64,000 nt of DNA from Vitellaria paradoxa (taxonomy: Eukaryota; Streptophyta; Magnoliopsida; Ericales; Sapotaceae): assembly GCA_019916065.1 (NCBI GenBank), contig CM034233.1, positions 24,315,936 to 24,379,935 of the forward strand, in the 5' to 3' direction. The notes under the pieces were generated by a model. That model did no database searches, was not told where the DNA came from, and worked only from the letters and a program-made list of their open reading frames with translations. A program made the translations under genes and the position numbers. Below, one piece after another: positions 20,150 through 31,070 of this stretch (its first letter is position 1; every line of letters begins with the position of its first letter).

Positions 20150-20185
<36 letters not shown>
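20150..20185 (+). repeat. (GA)n tract upstream of JAG
   Basis: About 17 uninterrupted AG dinucleotides ending roughly 180 bases before the JAG start codon. It may lie in the 5' leader or core promoter. Plant GAGA tracts can bind BPC-type factors, but its role here is inference. Confidence 0.6.
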
Positions 20186-20187
<2 letters not shown>

Positions 20188-20364
20188 TCTCCACAGGAGC
20201 TGGCAGAAGAACTGATAGAGAACTTTCAAGCTCCTTTCTTCACCATCACTCAACTAGCCTCTAAATTGCAGTCTCAAACTGAAGTCTTATAATTTTCCAA
20301 GCTTTAGTTATCTTCCATCTAAAGATTCACCTCATATTTTTTTCTGTCTTTCTCTGTCGGTACC

Positions 20365-20507
20365 ATGTAGGTCTCAACCCCCACAACCTTCACAACTTCT
20401 TCTTCTTTCTTTCTTTTTCTATTTTTTTTTTCTCTATCTTCTCCTCTTATCTCTTCTTCTCTAACTCCTTACTCTCTCTCTCTCTCTCTCTGTGGCTTTG
20501 TTTTCAG
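20365..20507 (+). other. JAG: JAG intron 1 splitting the initiator codon (AT|G)
   Basis: Genomic DNA reads ACC ATG TAG GTC at 20362, an ATG followed at once by a stop. The conserved N-terminus (RPEGNPLDLNNLP) begins at 20509 straight after a TTTTCAG acceptor and has no ATG of its own: the position expected to be Met reads AGG. Splicing AT (20365-20366) to G (20508) removes a 141-base pyrimidine-rich intron beginning GTAGGT and ending CAG. It gives ACC-ATG-AGA-CCA in a good start context. No other junction seen gives an in-frame start. Confidence 0.75.
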
Positions 20508-21141
20508 GAGACCAGAGGGAAACCCATTAGACCTCAACAACTTGCCGGACGATTACTCTAGAGATGGTAAACAAGTCCATGAAGACAGCTCCTCATATGC
20601 TGGTAATAAAACAGTTTGATCACTTCTCTTCTTTCAATATTTTATGGTTCTGTCAAATCTTTGAAAGATAAATACAAAAACTTACAAAAAAAAAAAAAAA
20701 AAAAAAAACAAAAACAAAAAAAAGGAAGCAATTCCTAGCTTCTATTTTTTTCTTTTTGAAGCTTTTTTAAATCCATTTATTTATACTTCAGGAGAAGTAA
20801 GAAGGTGTAAGCAGAAAAATTGAAGATGGATTAATGTTGCGGGAGGGGGGGGTTGAAATATTGAGGGGGATGATCGTGATTGGGGGGCAATTAGGGTTCA
20901 GCTTTTGTTGGGAGATTAGTCTCATCAAAGTTGCTTTAATTGGCATTTTCATTGCAGGCTATAGGAAAAAGAAAAGCGGCGCCAAGGATGGAAAAGACGA
21001 GAGTGGGAAGGTCTATGAGTGTAGGTTTTGTTCCCTCAAGTTTTGCAAGTCTCAAGCACTTGGGGGACACATGAACCGCCATCGCCAAGGCAAGTCTTTT
21101 CCCAAAAGTACTCCGCCCCCCTCCCCAATACATTCATACTT

Positions 21142-21188
<47 letters not shown>

Positions 21189-22211
21189 CTTAACATGTGG
21201 AAAAACAACATCAAGAGCCGAAGAATGGTCTTTTCAATCCTGTCATGTCAATAACCCTTGTCTTTCCTTCCTACCCCAACAACAGTAAAAGTTGCTGACC
21301 CTGAAATTCTTGGTGGGGGTGTGGGAAGGTTTGTTAGCTGTTGTTTGTGTTGATTTGATTTGGGTGTTTTGTGGGTTGGTCAGAGAGGGAGACAGAGACA
21401 CTGAACCGGGCTCGTCAGCTGGTCTTCAGTAACGATAACCTAGCTGCTCAGGCAGCTCATCACCTTGGGTATGTACTTCTATCCTTTTTACATTTCTCCT
21501 ACGCCATTTCTTCTCTGTTTTAATCTCCGAAAGGAAGATGAATCAAATGACTCGGATAATGTTTTTGAACAGTCACACACAAAAATGCTCTTTCCTTTTT
21601 CTTTCCTTTGTTGTTATTTCTCTTTTATGCTGTTTGAATAAATTGATTTTATAAGAATCTTAATCAGCAGTGGCCAGTCAATCCCACACGGAGGATATCC
21701 TCAAACTGGCAACGTGGGAGATCCCAAGCTACCTTTCAGACCAGTCTACTCAACAAGGTTTTTTTCCGGTTCTTCATCCAGCCTCTTACCACCACCACCA
21801 CCACCTCCGCCGCCGCAACCACCGAACCAACCATACATGTACGCATCTCCATCACACCTTGTCTCCTACCCCTCACAATACCCCCCACGCGGTCCCGGCC
21901 ACCCGGTGAGCGATTATTTTGTGGGGCATGTCATCCCCGGAAACTCTCAGTTCGGCCACCTGAACTACGCCGGAGCAACGCCGCCGGATTCGAATTACAC
22001 TTGTATCGGTGCTCCGGTGGGACATGCATTTGGACCGTGCGGCGGAGATGGAAGAGGGCTGGACATGGCAGCATCAGGAGGAGGAGGTGGTGGTGGTAGA
22101 GACCTATCACTGCACAATCAGGACGAAGGGTTAAATTGGGGTCGGAGCCACACAGGGACACAACAACATTTGGATCCTTCCTCGATCAATCGGTTTCAAG
22201 ATGGGTTCTAA
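20365..22211 (+). CDS. JAG: JAGGED-type single C2H2 zinc-finger transcription factor
   Basis: Nuclear transcriptional regulator of lateral organ growth (leaf and petal margins) in the JAGGED/NUBBIN family. Exons are 20365-20366, 20508-20602, 20958-21089, 21384-21468 and 21671-22211, in all 855 bases or 284 residues plus TAA. A repressor-type EAR motif, DLNNLP, lies at residues 9-14. A Lys-rich GKDESGKVYE segment follows. One zinc finger (C54, C57, H70, H74) carries the plant QALGGH motif at 65-70. After it come ERETETLNRARQLVF, nine prolines (145-153), YTCIGAPVG (214-222), seven glycines (241-247) and the family C-terminus INRFQD (277-282). The frame fits JAGGED throughout only if the ATG is split by intron 1 and intron 3 has a GC donor (see those entries). 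All other junctions are GT-AG. The assignment rests on remembered family motifs. The paralogue NUBBIN is the main alternative, but the EAR start and C-terminus favour JAGGED. Confidence 0.92.
21090..21383 (+). other. JAG: JAG intron 3, GC-AG type
   Basis: Right after the zinc finger (HRQ) the exon ends CAAG|GCAAGT, an exact match to the strong consensus of GC-AG introns. No usable GT donor keeps the frame. Joining to 21384 (acceptor GGTCAG) restores the family sequence E-RETETLNRARQ. The intron carries a (CA)n-(TA)n microsatellite at 21146-21188. Confidence 0.8.
21146..21188 (+). repeat. (CA)n-(TA)n compound microsatellite in JAG intron 3
   Basis: A run of alternating CA followed directly by TA repeats, entirely within the GC-AG intron and far enough from both splice sites not to disturb them. 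Confidence 0.85.
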
Positions 22212-22600
22212 AAATATTTTGAGTGAGGGTGCAAGTCTTAATCTGCCGTGACATGCCCCTCTCGTAGAGAGAGAGAGAGAGAGTCCAAAAAATGACAAAT
22301 GGGGCCATGCAAGAAAGTAGAGAAGTTTTGGTTTTTCTACAGTTTTGGGAACAGCTTTTGAGCTCAGGTACATGCTCAGCTAGTTTGGCTTGGAGCTGCC
22401 GATTGGATGCAGGCCGGACAACAAGTTAGATATGAACTGAAAGTTCCCAACTCTCCCTTTTTTACTTTTAGGATTTAAGTAGCTTTTGCCTGCAATGAAA
22501 CCCTATTGGTAATTGTTCTCATTTTGGTGCCTCTTTTTGTATTTTCTTTCTCTCTTCGTCGCTCTCAAAGGAGTATATTTTTGTTAATTTATTGAATAGT
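22212..22600 (+). other. JAG: JAG 3' flank / probable 3' UTR
   Basis: About 390 bases of ordinary composition after the stop codon, including a (GA)n tract at 22266-22283, before AT-rich repeat sequence begins. No perfect AATAAA was seen; AATGAAA at 22494 is a possible weak signal. Confidence 0.4.
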
Positions 22601-24440
22601 AACGCCATGCAATTAAATTTTTTTTCTAGAATAATTAGTTGTAAGCTTATCAATTTTAAATAATTAAATAACCCACTTAAATTACAATAAGAAAAATTTT
22701 ACTTTATTAGAATTTTAAGTAAAATGAATTTTACGAATATTGTGAAAATATTATTTGCGTAATATAAGAATATTTTAATTAATTTAATTTTTCAGTGTGA
22801 TAGATATTAAAGGCTGTTATATTATTATAGTAAATTTTTATAATTATTATGATTATGTAGCATTATGTTCACTACTACCAATGCATCATTTCCTATTCTA
22901 TTATACATTAAAAAATATATATATATATATATATGAAGAATAGGTTTTTCTTTTCTTGAAACACTTTGTCATGCATTAATGCTTGCACTATCCATAATCA
23001 TCAACTCTTATAGGGATAGCCATTTATAGGGATAGCTTTTTCGGCTGATTTATTCATACTCTATCTGATTCTTGCCTTAAATGGATAGGAGATTTGAAAA
23101 TTTTTTGGAGAGCAAATAAGGTATGAGGACATTGTTAAAAATATTTTGAGAATCGGGTGAAGTATGGGTGCTCGTATCTTACCTAATCACCAAATCCCCT
23201 AACTGACTTGCGTTAATGGTCTTAAATTTCAATCTGGAAGCTGGAACTTGAATTGATACTTATGCAATTATGCATGAATCTAGAATTTGGACTTGATAAT
23301 TAAATAATTACGTTTGTGAAATTTGAATTTTTTAGAATTTAGATATGATACTTGAATCTGTAATATAGAATTTGTAATTTTTATATTTTTTCTTTTTTTA
23401 TTTTGGGTACCCAATTTCCTGGGAGAAACCTCGTTACCTATTTGGGTTTGGGATAAGGGTTAAAAATAAATCTTCAGTGGAGATCGAGTAGAATATGAGG
23501 ATTGATTTGAATTCAGGGATCGAGTACGAGAATAGACATACCAATCCCCTACTTGCTTCATACCCATCCTTAAACTTTCAATACCTAGAAGTCCCTTATC
23601 ATGAGAATCCACCAAATCTTACAAGCCTCTAGTTTGTTAACAGCCTTTTAACTCTTCCCAATGTTTCTAAAAATTTTAGTTTATAGCATTTAGCATTAGG
23701 GTTAATATAATCTCCCCTTTAACTTTTCACACTTTGAAATATTATTGCACTGCGCCCATTTATCATTTCTCCTAGCATTTAGCATTAAAGTGTGAAAGGT
23801 CAAAAATTGTACTGCGCCCATTTATCATTTCTCTTAGCATTAAATAGAACCCTACTTGAAGAACAGGCAATAGTTATTCTTCCAATCTTCTTTCTTTGCT
23901 TTCCGTCCCTCTCTTTCTCAAGGAAAATTGTAACATGCCCCCAAGCTTGTTCTTAAAGTCCTAGTCTTCACCAAAGAATGAGTGGATAGAATTTCTCTTC
24001 CATTGGATTTTCTTTTGGATTTATTTACAAGCACTCGTATATTTATTAATCTGTCCAATTTGTACAAACACCTTTGCTAGAGGACATTCAATTGATGGAG
24101 ATCCATTAAAGTAAGTCCTTAGTTTAGCATCAGCAGAAACCACAGGTCCAATTAATGCCTTAAACATTGTAATGTCACATTAACATAGAAATCGATCAGT
24201 TTCATTTGCAGCAGTATTGATAATAACTTGATTTGATTAATTGTACAATTGTAATTAATAGAATTGCCATGCTTAATACAGTGTATAAATTCAGCTAGTG
24301 TGGAAGGTGCAGTGAATATCAATGATTTCTTTTATTTATTTATTTATTTATTTTTTCTCATATCATGTAGGCTAACAGGTGAAAGTTGATCATGGTACAA
24401 AAGCATTTTATTTGTATAATTATCGTGAATAGTGAATTTT
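22601..24440. other. Intergenic, decayed repeats
   Basis: At 23752-23841 the block GCGCCCATTTATCATTTCTC with AGCATT occurs twice, 61 bases apart. The stretch 23100-23560 has GGGTACCCAATTCC-type wording seen in old non-autonomous hAT elements. No gene. Confidence 0.4.
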
Positions 24441-25356
24441 TTCTTTGTCTTATATTTTCAGTTATAACTCTTTTTTTTCAACCTCCAAGGACAGCAGAAA
24501 TATAAGACAACAGCTTGCGTTACAAATATTGTCAATTTTAACACTTTATTCTTTTTTATTGCATCATATTAAATTAATTATTTTATTCAAATATTTTATT
24601 AAACTAAAATTATTTTTAATAAATAATAAAATAAAATTATTAATTTAATTTAATTAATTTAATTAATATGAAATATATTTATATTAATTATAATATATTT
24701 TCTTAAATTATTTTTAATAAATAATAAAATTAATTAATTAATTAATTGTATTATTAAATTAAATACTTAATAATTATAGAATGAATTTTTAATATGAAAT
24801 ACATTTTATTATTTTTAATAAATAATAATTTAATTAATTAACTTAATAATTAATTTAAATAAATTAATTTAATTAATATGAAAATATTTTATTAAATTAT
24901 TTTTATTAGATGTGATAATTAAATTATTTAAATTATTACAAATATATATTATTGAATTATTTTAATTAGTGATATGATTAAATTATAATCAATATATTTT
25001 ATATTTACTAAACTAAATGATATAATAGTTATATTTTATTCAATTATTTTTAATAAATAATATAATTAAATTATAATTTAATATATTAATATATTTATTG
25101 AATTATATGATTTTTAAAAATTAAATTAAACTAAATTAATATGAAATATATTTTATTAATTCAATTAATTTTTTAAAAAATAATAAAATTAAATATTTTA
25201 TTAAAATAGAAAATTAGTAATTATAAAAAATTACATTTTTTAACGTAATTTTAGTTTTTATTTCAAAAAAAATGACAACAGAAAATAAAAAATAAAAAAT
25301 ATAAACACGTAAAGATAAACAGAAAAATGATAGTGATACTAAATGGGTCTAAACTA
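24440..25356. mobile_element. TAATTA-rich element related to 17609-18830
   Basis: The same TTAATTAA-type core and the same right-hand end (AACAGAAAAATG...ACTAAATGGGTC) as the neighbouring hAT-like elements. The left boundary is not clear. Confidence 0.4.
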
Positions 25357-26097
25357 AACATCGCCTATAGTTTCGTGAAATACATGTGAGATTTTTAATT
25401 TGTGGTGGGTTATTTGAGGGAATCTTATTTGTGGACAAGATAAAGATATATTTTTAAATTCAAAATAATACATACAAGAACACAAAATTTAAAATTTTTG
25501 AATAATATTAATCAATTTAATGATAAATCTAAGATTACATGTGTATAAGTCCATATTTATAATAAAGAGTACCCTTAGTCCTCTTGCTAAGTGACATAAA
25601 TGTGTATTGTGATGGTAAAAGAATATTTTGGTGTTTATATATATGTATATATATCTTAAATGAGTAAGGCCTTGTTTGATATCAGTTTTAAACTAGCTTT
25701 TCTAGTGTTTAATTTGCTTAAAAAAAAAAAAAAACACTAAGTGGGTATGATTTTCTAGTTTTTTTTGGGCTAATAAGCTAGTTTTTTTAAGTCAAAAAAT
25801 TTTAAAAACACAAAACAAAAAGTTAAAAAATTAAAATTTTCATAGCTTTTCGCAAGTATGGAAGGTTTACGATTTTTATTGACTATATATATCAAAAGAC
25901 CTTAATCTCCATAATCCCCAAAATACCTTATATATAAAAATCATAAAACAAATTTACCCACATTTTGTTTAATAAATTATTTTAAACAAATTACAAAATT
26001 ATATATATATTTTAATAAGTTATTAATAAATCAATTGTGTCCAAATTTATAAAATTAATCCTAAAAAATTAATTTTTACTTGACTGCTTATTAAATA

Positions 26098-26486
26098 TGT
26101 TGTGACTTGTGGCTCATACAAAAAGAAACTTCGCTTCACATCCGCCCTTATCTCGGATTCAACATGTAGTGGGCTGAGTTACAGGCCTGACGGTTTGGGG
26201 GGTTGGAGGGGCAACGCCTCCCGCGGTACGGTACGGTGTAATTAAGGGTATTTTGAAAATCAGACCATGTAATTCTATTAGGGTTAGGAATAGACCATGT
26301 AATTCTATTAGGGTTAAGAATAGAGGTGGTTATAAATATTTTCTATGTAATCCTGTGATTAAGAAAAAAGAACTATCGCTCATGCTCCCGTGGACGTACC
26401 CAAATTTTGGAAAACTACGTATATATGTGTGTTGATCTTTTTACTGTTTTCTTCCATATATCGTGTGTGTGTGAATCGATCCAACA
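26098..26486 (+). repeat. Copia 5' LTR with a 30-bp internal duplication
   Basis: 389 bp, TGTTG to CAACA. AGACCATGTAATTCTATTAG is present twice (26262 and 26292), while the 3' LTR has it once, which accounts for the length difference. A TATAAATATT promoter-like motif lies at 26331. Confidence 0.9.
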
Positions 26487-26524
26487 AAGTGGTATCAGAG
26501 CCAGGTTGAATCACACGAAGAACG

Positions 26525-29500
26525 ATGGTGGGAAGTTCATCTGTTACAAAGTTCAACGGGGCTGGGAATTTCGAACTATGGCAACAGCGGGTAAAAGATC
26601 TGTTAATACAGCAGGGTTTGGTGAAGGTGTTGAATAAGGTTAAGAAGAAACCAGAGGCGATGTCAAACGATGACTGGGAAGAATTACAAATGAAGACAGT
26701 GAGCATGATTCATCTGTGTCTTGTAGACGAAGTTATGTATCATGTAATTGGTGATGACTCGCCTGCTAGTGCTTGGGCTAAACTGGAGAGCAGGTATATG
26801 TCAAAGTTTTTGACAAATAAATTATTTTTAAAGCAGAAGTTATTTGGACTAAAGATAGCTGAGGGTTCTGATCTAATTCAGCATATTAATATGTTCAATC
26901 AGCTTGTTAGCGATCTGCTAAGGATTGACGTGAAATTCGAGGAGAAAGACTAGGCTTTGATGTTGCTGTCCTCGTTATCATCTTTTCTCAACATGCTCAT
27001 TACAACTCTACTTTGGGGGAAAGAAACCCTAGAACTAGAGGATGTCACTGCAGCCCTTCTGGTATATAACCAACGCAAACAATAGGCTGATTTATCTCTA
27101 GGTGAAGGACTGGTGGCAAATGGGTACGAGAATCGTGGAAGAAAAAGGAGAGGGGTAAAGCAGGTGGAGGCCGTGGGAAATCTAAGTCGAGAGGGTAGTC
27201 AAACGAAGAGTTTGCATACAAGTGTTACAAGTGCCATAAACCAGGACACATGAAGAAGGACTGCCCTAAAAAGGGCACAAACTAGAAGAAAAAAACAGGG
27301 AAATGCAGAGGAAAATAAAGATGGACCGTCGAATTCTGCGAATGTCGCACAGTAGGATTCAGAAAAAAATGGTAATATGCTTTCGGTTTTCGTCCAAGTG
27401 GATTATCTGTCAGACTCATAGATTCTAGATTCAGCATGCTCTTATCACATGGCTCCTAACAAAGAATGGTTTGACACCTACAAGTCAGTGAATTGTGGTA
27501 CTGTTCTTATGGGTAATAATGCATCTGGCAAAGTCATAGGAATAGGGACAATTAAAATCAGAATATTTGATGGTGTGGTGAGAACCTTGGGTGATGTTAG
27601 GTATGTTCCAGATTTGAGGAAAAACTTAATTTCGATGAGAACCTTAGACTCTGCAGGCTAGGGGTACAAAATAGAAGGTGGAGTAATGAAGGTAACGAAA
27701 GGTGCAATGGTGATCTTGAAGGGTTTGAAAGGTCCTGAAAACATTTATAAACTGATAGGAAGTACAGTTATAGGTGGAGCTGCTACCACTGTAATTGAAG
27801 ATGCTGATAATACTATACTTTGGCATATGTGTTTGGGGCATATAGAGGAATGTGGGATGTTAGAATTGCATAAGAGGACTCTGCTAAAAGGGATGAAATC
27901 ATGCAAGGTTGAATTCTGTAAGTTTTATGTTCTAGGGAAACAGTGTAAGGTACAGTTTAAAGGTGCTACTTATAGAACGAAGGGATTCTTAACTATATAC
28001 ATTCAGATGTTTGGGGGCCAGTGAGTGTAGCTTTGAAAGGAGGATATCTGTATTTTGTGACCTTTATTGATGATTTTTTTAGGAAAGTTTAGGTGTACTT
28101 CATGAAACATAAATCTAAAGGTTTTGATAAATTCAAGGCATGGAAAGCGGAAGTGAAAAATCAGACAGGGAAGCGAATTAAATACCTCAGGACAGATAAT
28201 GGGAAAGAGTACAAGAATGGGTCTTTTCTGAACTTTTGTGAGGAGCATGGGATTCAGCGACACTTTATAGTTTATAAGACACCTCAGCAGAATGGGGTGG
28301 CAGAAAGGACGAACAGAACCATAGTGGAAAAACACGGTGTATCAGATTGAATGCAGGACTTCCCAAGGTTTTTTGGGCAGAAGCAGTGAATGTGGCATGT
28401 TTTATTATAAATAGGTCACTGAGTATTGCTTTGGATGGAAAGGTAGTGGAAGAGGTGTGGACAGGGAGAGATGTAGATTATTCAGTTCTATAAGTTTTTG
28501 ATTGTCCAGCTTATGTTTATGTTCCCGAGGATGAGAGGTCAAAGCTTGATGTGAAATCCAAATAGTGTATCTTTATTGGGTATGAAAAATGGGTAAAAGG
28601 GTACAAGCTTTGGGATCCAGAAACAAAGAAGATAGTGATCAGTAGAGATGTGATATTTGATGAAGCTTTAATGGTCAAGACACATTAGAAATTCGAGTCA
28701 GTAGAAGATAACAAGTAGCAGGGTATATAGGTTGAGCTAAATGGTTCTAACACACGTGATTTTGAGACCAAAGAACAGCAGAAACAACAACAGCAAGAAA
28801 GCATAGCCATAGGGAGACCCAGACGTATTATCAAAGCACCTGAGAGGTATGGGTTTGAGGATATGATTTCTTTTGCTTTGACTACTACCAATGGGGATCC
28901 GTTTACTTTTCAGGAGGCTATCACTAGTTCTGAAAAGGACAGATGGATGGAAGCCATGATGGAGAAAATGGAGTCATTGCATAAGAACTAGACTTGGGAG
29001 TTGACAGAACTACATGAGGGAAAGAAGACAGTGGGCTGTAAATGGGTGTATAAAAGAAAAGAAGCTACGTCAGAAAAAGAAAAAGAGAAGTTCAAGGCTC
29101 GGTTAGTAGCAAAAGGGTACTCACAAAGAAATGGAATTGATTATGACGAGGTATTTTCTCCAGTTGTGAGGCATACTTCAATCAGAATTATCTTGTCATT
29201 GGTGGCTAGCTATGATCTGGAGTTAGAGCAGTTGGATGTGAAAATGGCTTTTCTTCATGGTGATTTGGAGGAAGTTATTTACATGGAGCAGCCTGAGGGG
29301 TTCGAGCAGCCAGGGACTGAGCACCTTGTATGTAGGTTAAGGAAGTCGCTTTATGGGCTTAAGCAGTCTCCGAGGCAATGGTACAAGAAATTTGATTCAT
29401 ACATGATTCGGATTGGATTCACATGTTGTGAGTATGATTGTTGCGTTTATGTTAAGAGCCTCGATGATGGTTCCTATATTTTTCTGCTACTTTACGTGGA

Positions 29501-30462
29501 TGATATGCTTATTGCTACAAAAAGTTTAGTTGAGGTAAACGGGTTGAAGTCTTTGTTGAGGAAGGAATTTCATATAAAGGATTTGGGCGCTGTAAGAGAA
29601 ATATTTGGAATGGAGATTCGTAGAGATAGGTTAGCTGGGAAGTTGTGATTATCTTAGAAGGATTATGTCATGAAAATATTAGAAAGATTTAGCGTGAATA
29701 ATGCAAAGTTGGTGAGCAATCCTTTGGCGAATCATTTCAAATTGTCTTTAGCACAGTGTTCGAAATCAGCTGAACAAATTCAGGACATGTCAAAAGTGCC
29801 TTATGCCAATGTAGTTGGTTGTTTGATGTATGCAATGGTGTGTACAAGACCTGATTTGGCACATGCAGTTAGCATAGTCAGTAAGTATATGGCCAATCCA
29901 GGTAAAGAGCATTGGGCGGCAATCAAGTAGGTTTTCAGATACTTGAGAGGTACAGTGGACCGTGGGATTATGTTTGCTAGGCAAGAAGATCAGATTTCAG
30001 TTGTAGGGTTTGTTGATACTGATTATGCTGGAGGTATGGATGACAGAAGATCTATGACAGGGTATGTGTTTACTCTTGCAGGTGGTCCTATTTGTTGGAG
30101 ATCAATGGTACAACCTCTAGTGGCTCTATCTACTATTGATTCTGAATATATAGCAGTGACTGAAGCTGTTAAGGAAGCATTGTGGCTAAAGGGGTTAGTG
30201 AAAGAACTAAGCATAGATCAAGGTAGAGTGCAACTGTTCTGTGATAGTCAAAGTGTCATTTATTTGGCAAAGTATCAAGTGTATCATGTGCGGACCAAGC
30301 ACATTGAAGTGAGGTTTCACAAAGTGAGGGAGTTGGTTACTATGGGTGACTTGATACTTAAGAAGGTGCACACTTCAGAGAATGCAGCTGACATGTTGAC
30401 AAAGACGGTTACCACGAACAAGTTTGAGTATTACTTGGACTTGGTTAATGTCTCTCGATGCT
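26525..30462 (+). pseudogene. Copia gag-pol polyprotein, inactivated
   Basis: Gag is open for 142 codons from 26525, then closed by TAG at 26951. A CCHC zinc knuckle (CYKCHKPGHMKKDC) is at 27223-27264. The protease active site DSACSYHM is near 27428. The integrase has its zinc-binding region near 27820-27930 and a core with DNGKEYKN and QQNGVAERTNR at about 28195-28315. Reverse transcriptase runs from about 29030 to 29640, with YVDDMLIA near 29497. RNase H is at 29990-30240, with ENAADMLTK near the end. I count 17 premature stops and at least four frameshifts (27086-27195, 27286-27350, about 27990, about 28331). The RT active site itself survives. Confidence 0.92.
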
Positions 30463-30542
30463 AGAGAGGAGACATTCCCCCCAAACCAGTTGAACGAGAC
30501 TGTTTGACTCCTGAAGGGGCGAGTATTCGCCAAGGTAGAGAT

Positions 30543-30907
30543 TGTTGTGACTTGTGGCTCATACGAAGAGGAACTAAGTTCTAGCACATCCACGCTCATC
30601 TCGGATTCAACATGTAGTGGGTTGGGCCGTAGGCTCGAAGGTTTGGGAGGTGCGGGGGGCAACCCTCGCGGTAGGTACGGTGTAATTAAGGGTATTTTGG
30701 GAATCAGACCATGTAATCCTATTAGGATTAGGAATAGAAGTGGCTATAAATATTCTCTATGTAACCATGTGATCAATAAGAAAGAACTCTCGCTCATGCT
30801 CTCGTGGATGTACTCAGATTTTGAGGAACCACATATATCTGTGTGTTGATCTCTTTACTATTTTCTTCCATATATCATGTGTGTGTGTGTGTGAATCGAT
30901 TGGTACC
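30543..30907 (+). repeat. Copia 3' LTR
   Basis: 365 bp, colinear with the 5' LTR. It contains TATAAATATT at 30746 and a longer (GT)n run at 30878-30892. The last bases differ from the 5' LTR. Confidence 0.88.
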
Positions 30908-31070
30908 AAATAACGTTTGTAAAAAAGTTTGAATACAAGTGAGTTTTTTTTTTTTTTTTTTAACAGATTACCAAATATTTGAGACAACTTTTTTAAGCTT
31001 GCTTAAACATTTAACTTATTTACAACTATTTTTTTTTTTTTACTTAAAAACTACTGCCAAACTGACCTTT

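Larger units (their letters stand above)
26098..30907 (+). mobile_element. Ty1/copia LTR retrotransposon, full-length but decayed
   Basis: 5' LTR 26098-26486 and 3' LTR 30543-30907 both start TGTTGTGACTTGTGG. The primer-binding site TGGTATCAGAGCC (26490-26502) pairs with initiator tRNA-Met. A purine-rich tract CAAGGTAGAGAT (30531-30542) precedes the 3' LTR. AAATA flanks both sides (26093-26097, 30908-30912), although the 3' LTR tip has diverged (TGGTACC in place of CCAACA). Gag and pol follow in copia order: protease, integrase, reverse transcriptase, RNase H. Confidence 0.93.
25666..31070. mobile_element. TIR element split by a copia retrotransposon
   Basis: Left end AAGGCCTTGTTTGATATCAG (25666) and the reverse complement of the right end, AAAGGTCAGTTTGGCAGTAG (31070), form imperfect terminal inverted repeats. 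The two halves (25666-26097 and 30908-31070) are joined only if the copia element between them is removed. Confidence 0.6.

Noticed and set aside
20365..20370. ATG TAG read as a premature stop in JAG
   Set aside because: The intron beginning at 20367 removes the GTAG. The conserved protein continues only through the AT|G junction.
20834..21193. 119-codon open frame across the JAG zinc finger as a separate gene
   Set aside because: It is the zinc-finger exon (20958-21089) extended at both ends through introns 2 and 3.
22131..22373. Minus-strand open frames over JAG exon 5 and 3' flank
   Set aside because: Shadows of the plus-strand coding exon and low-complexity (GA)n; no family motif.
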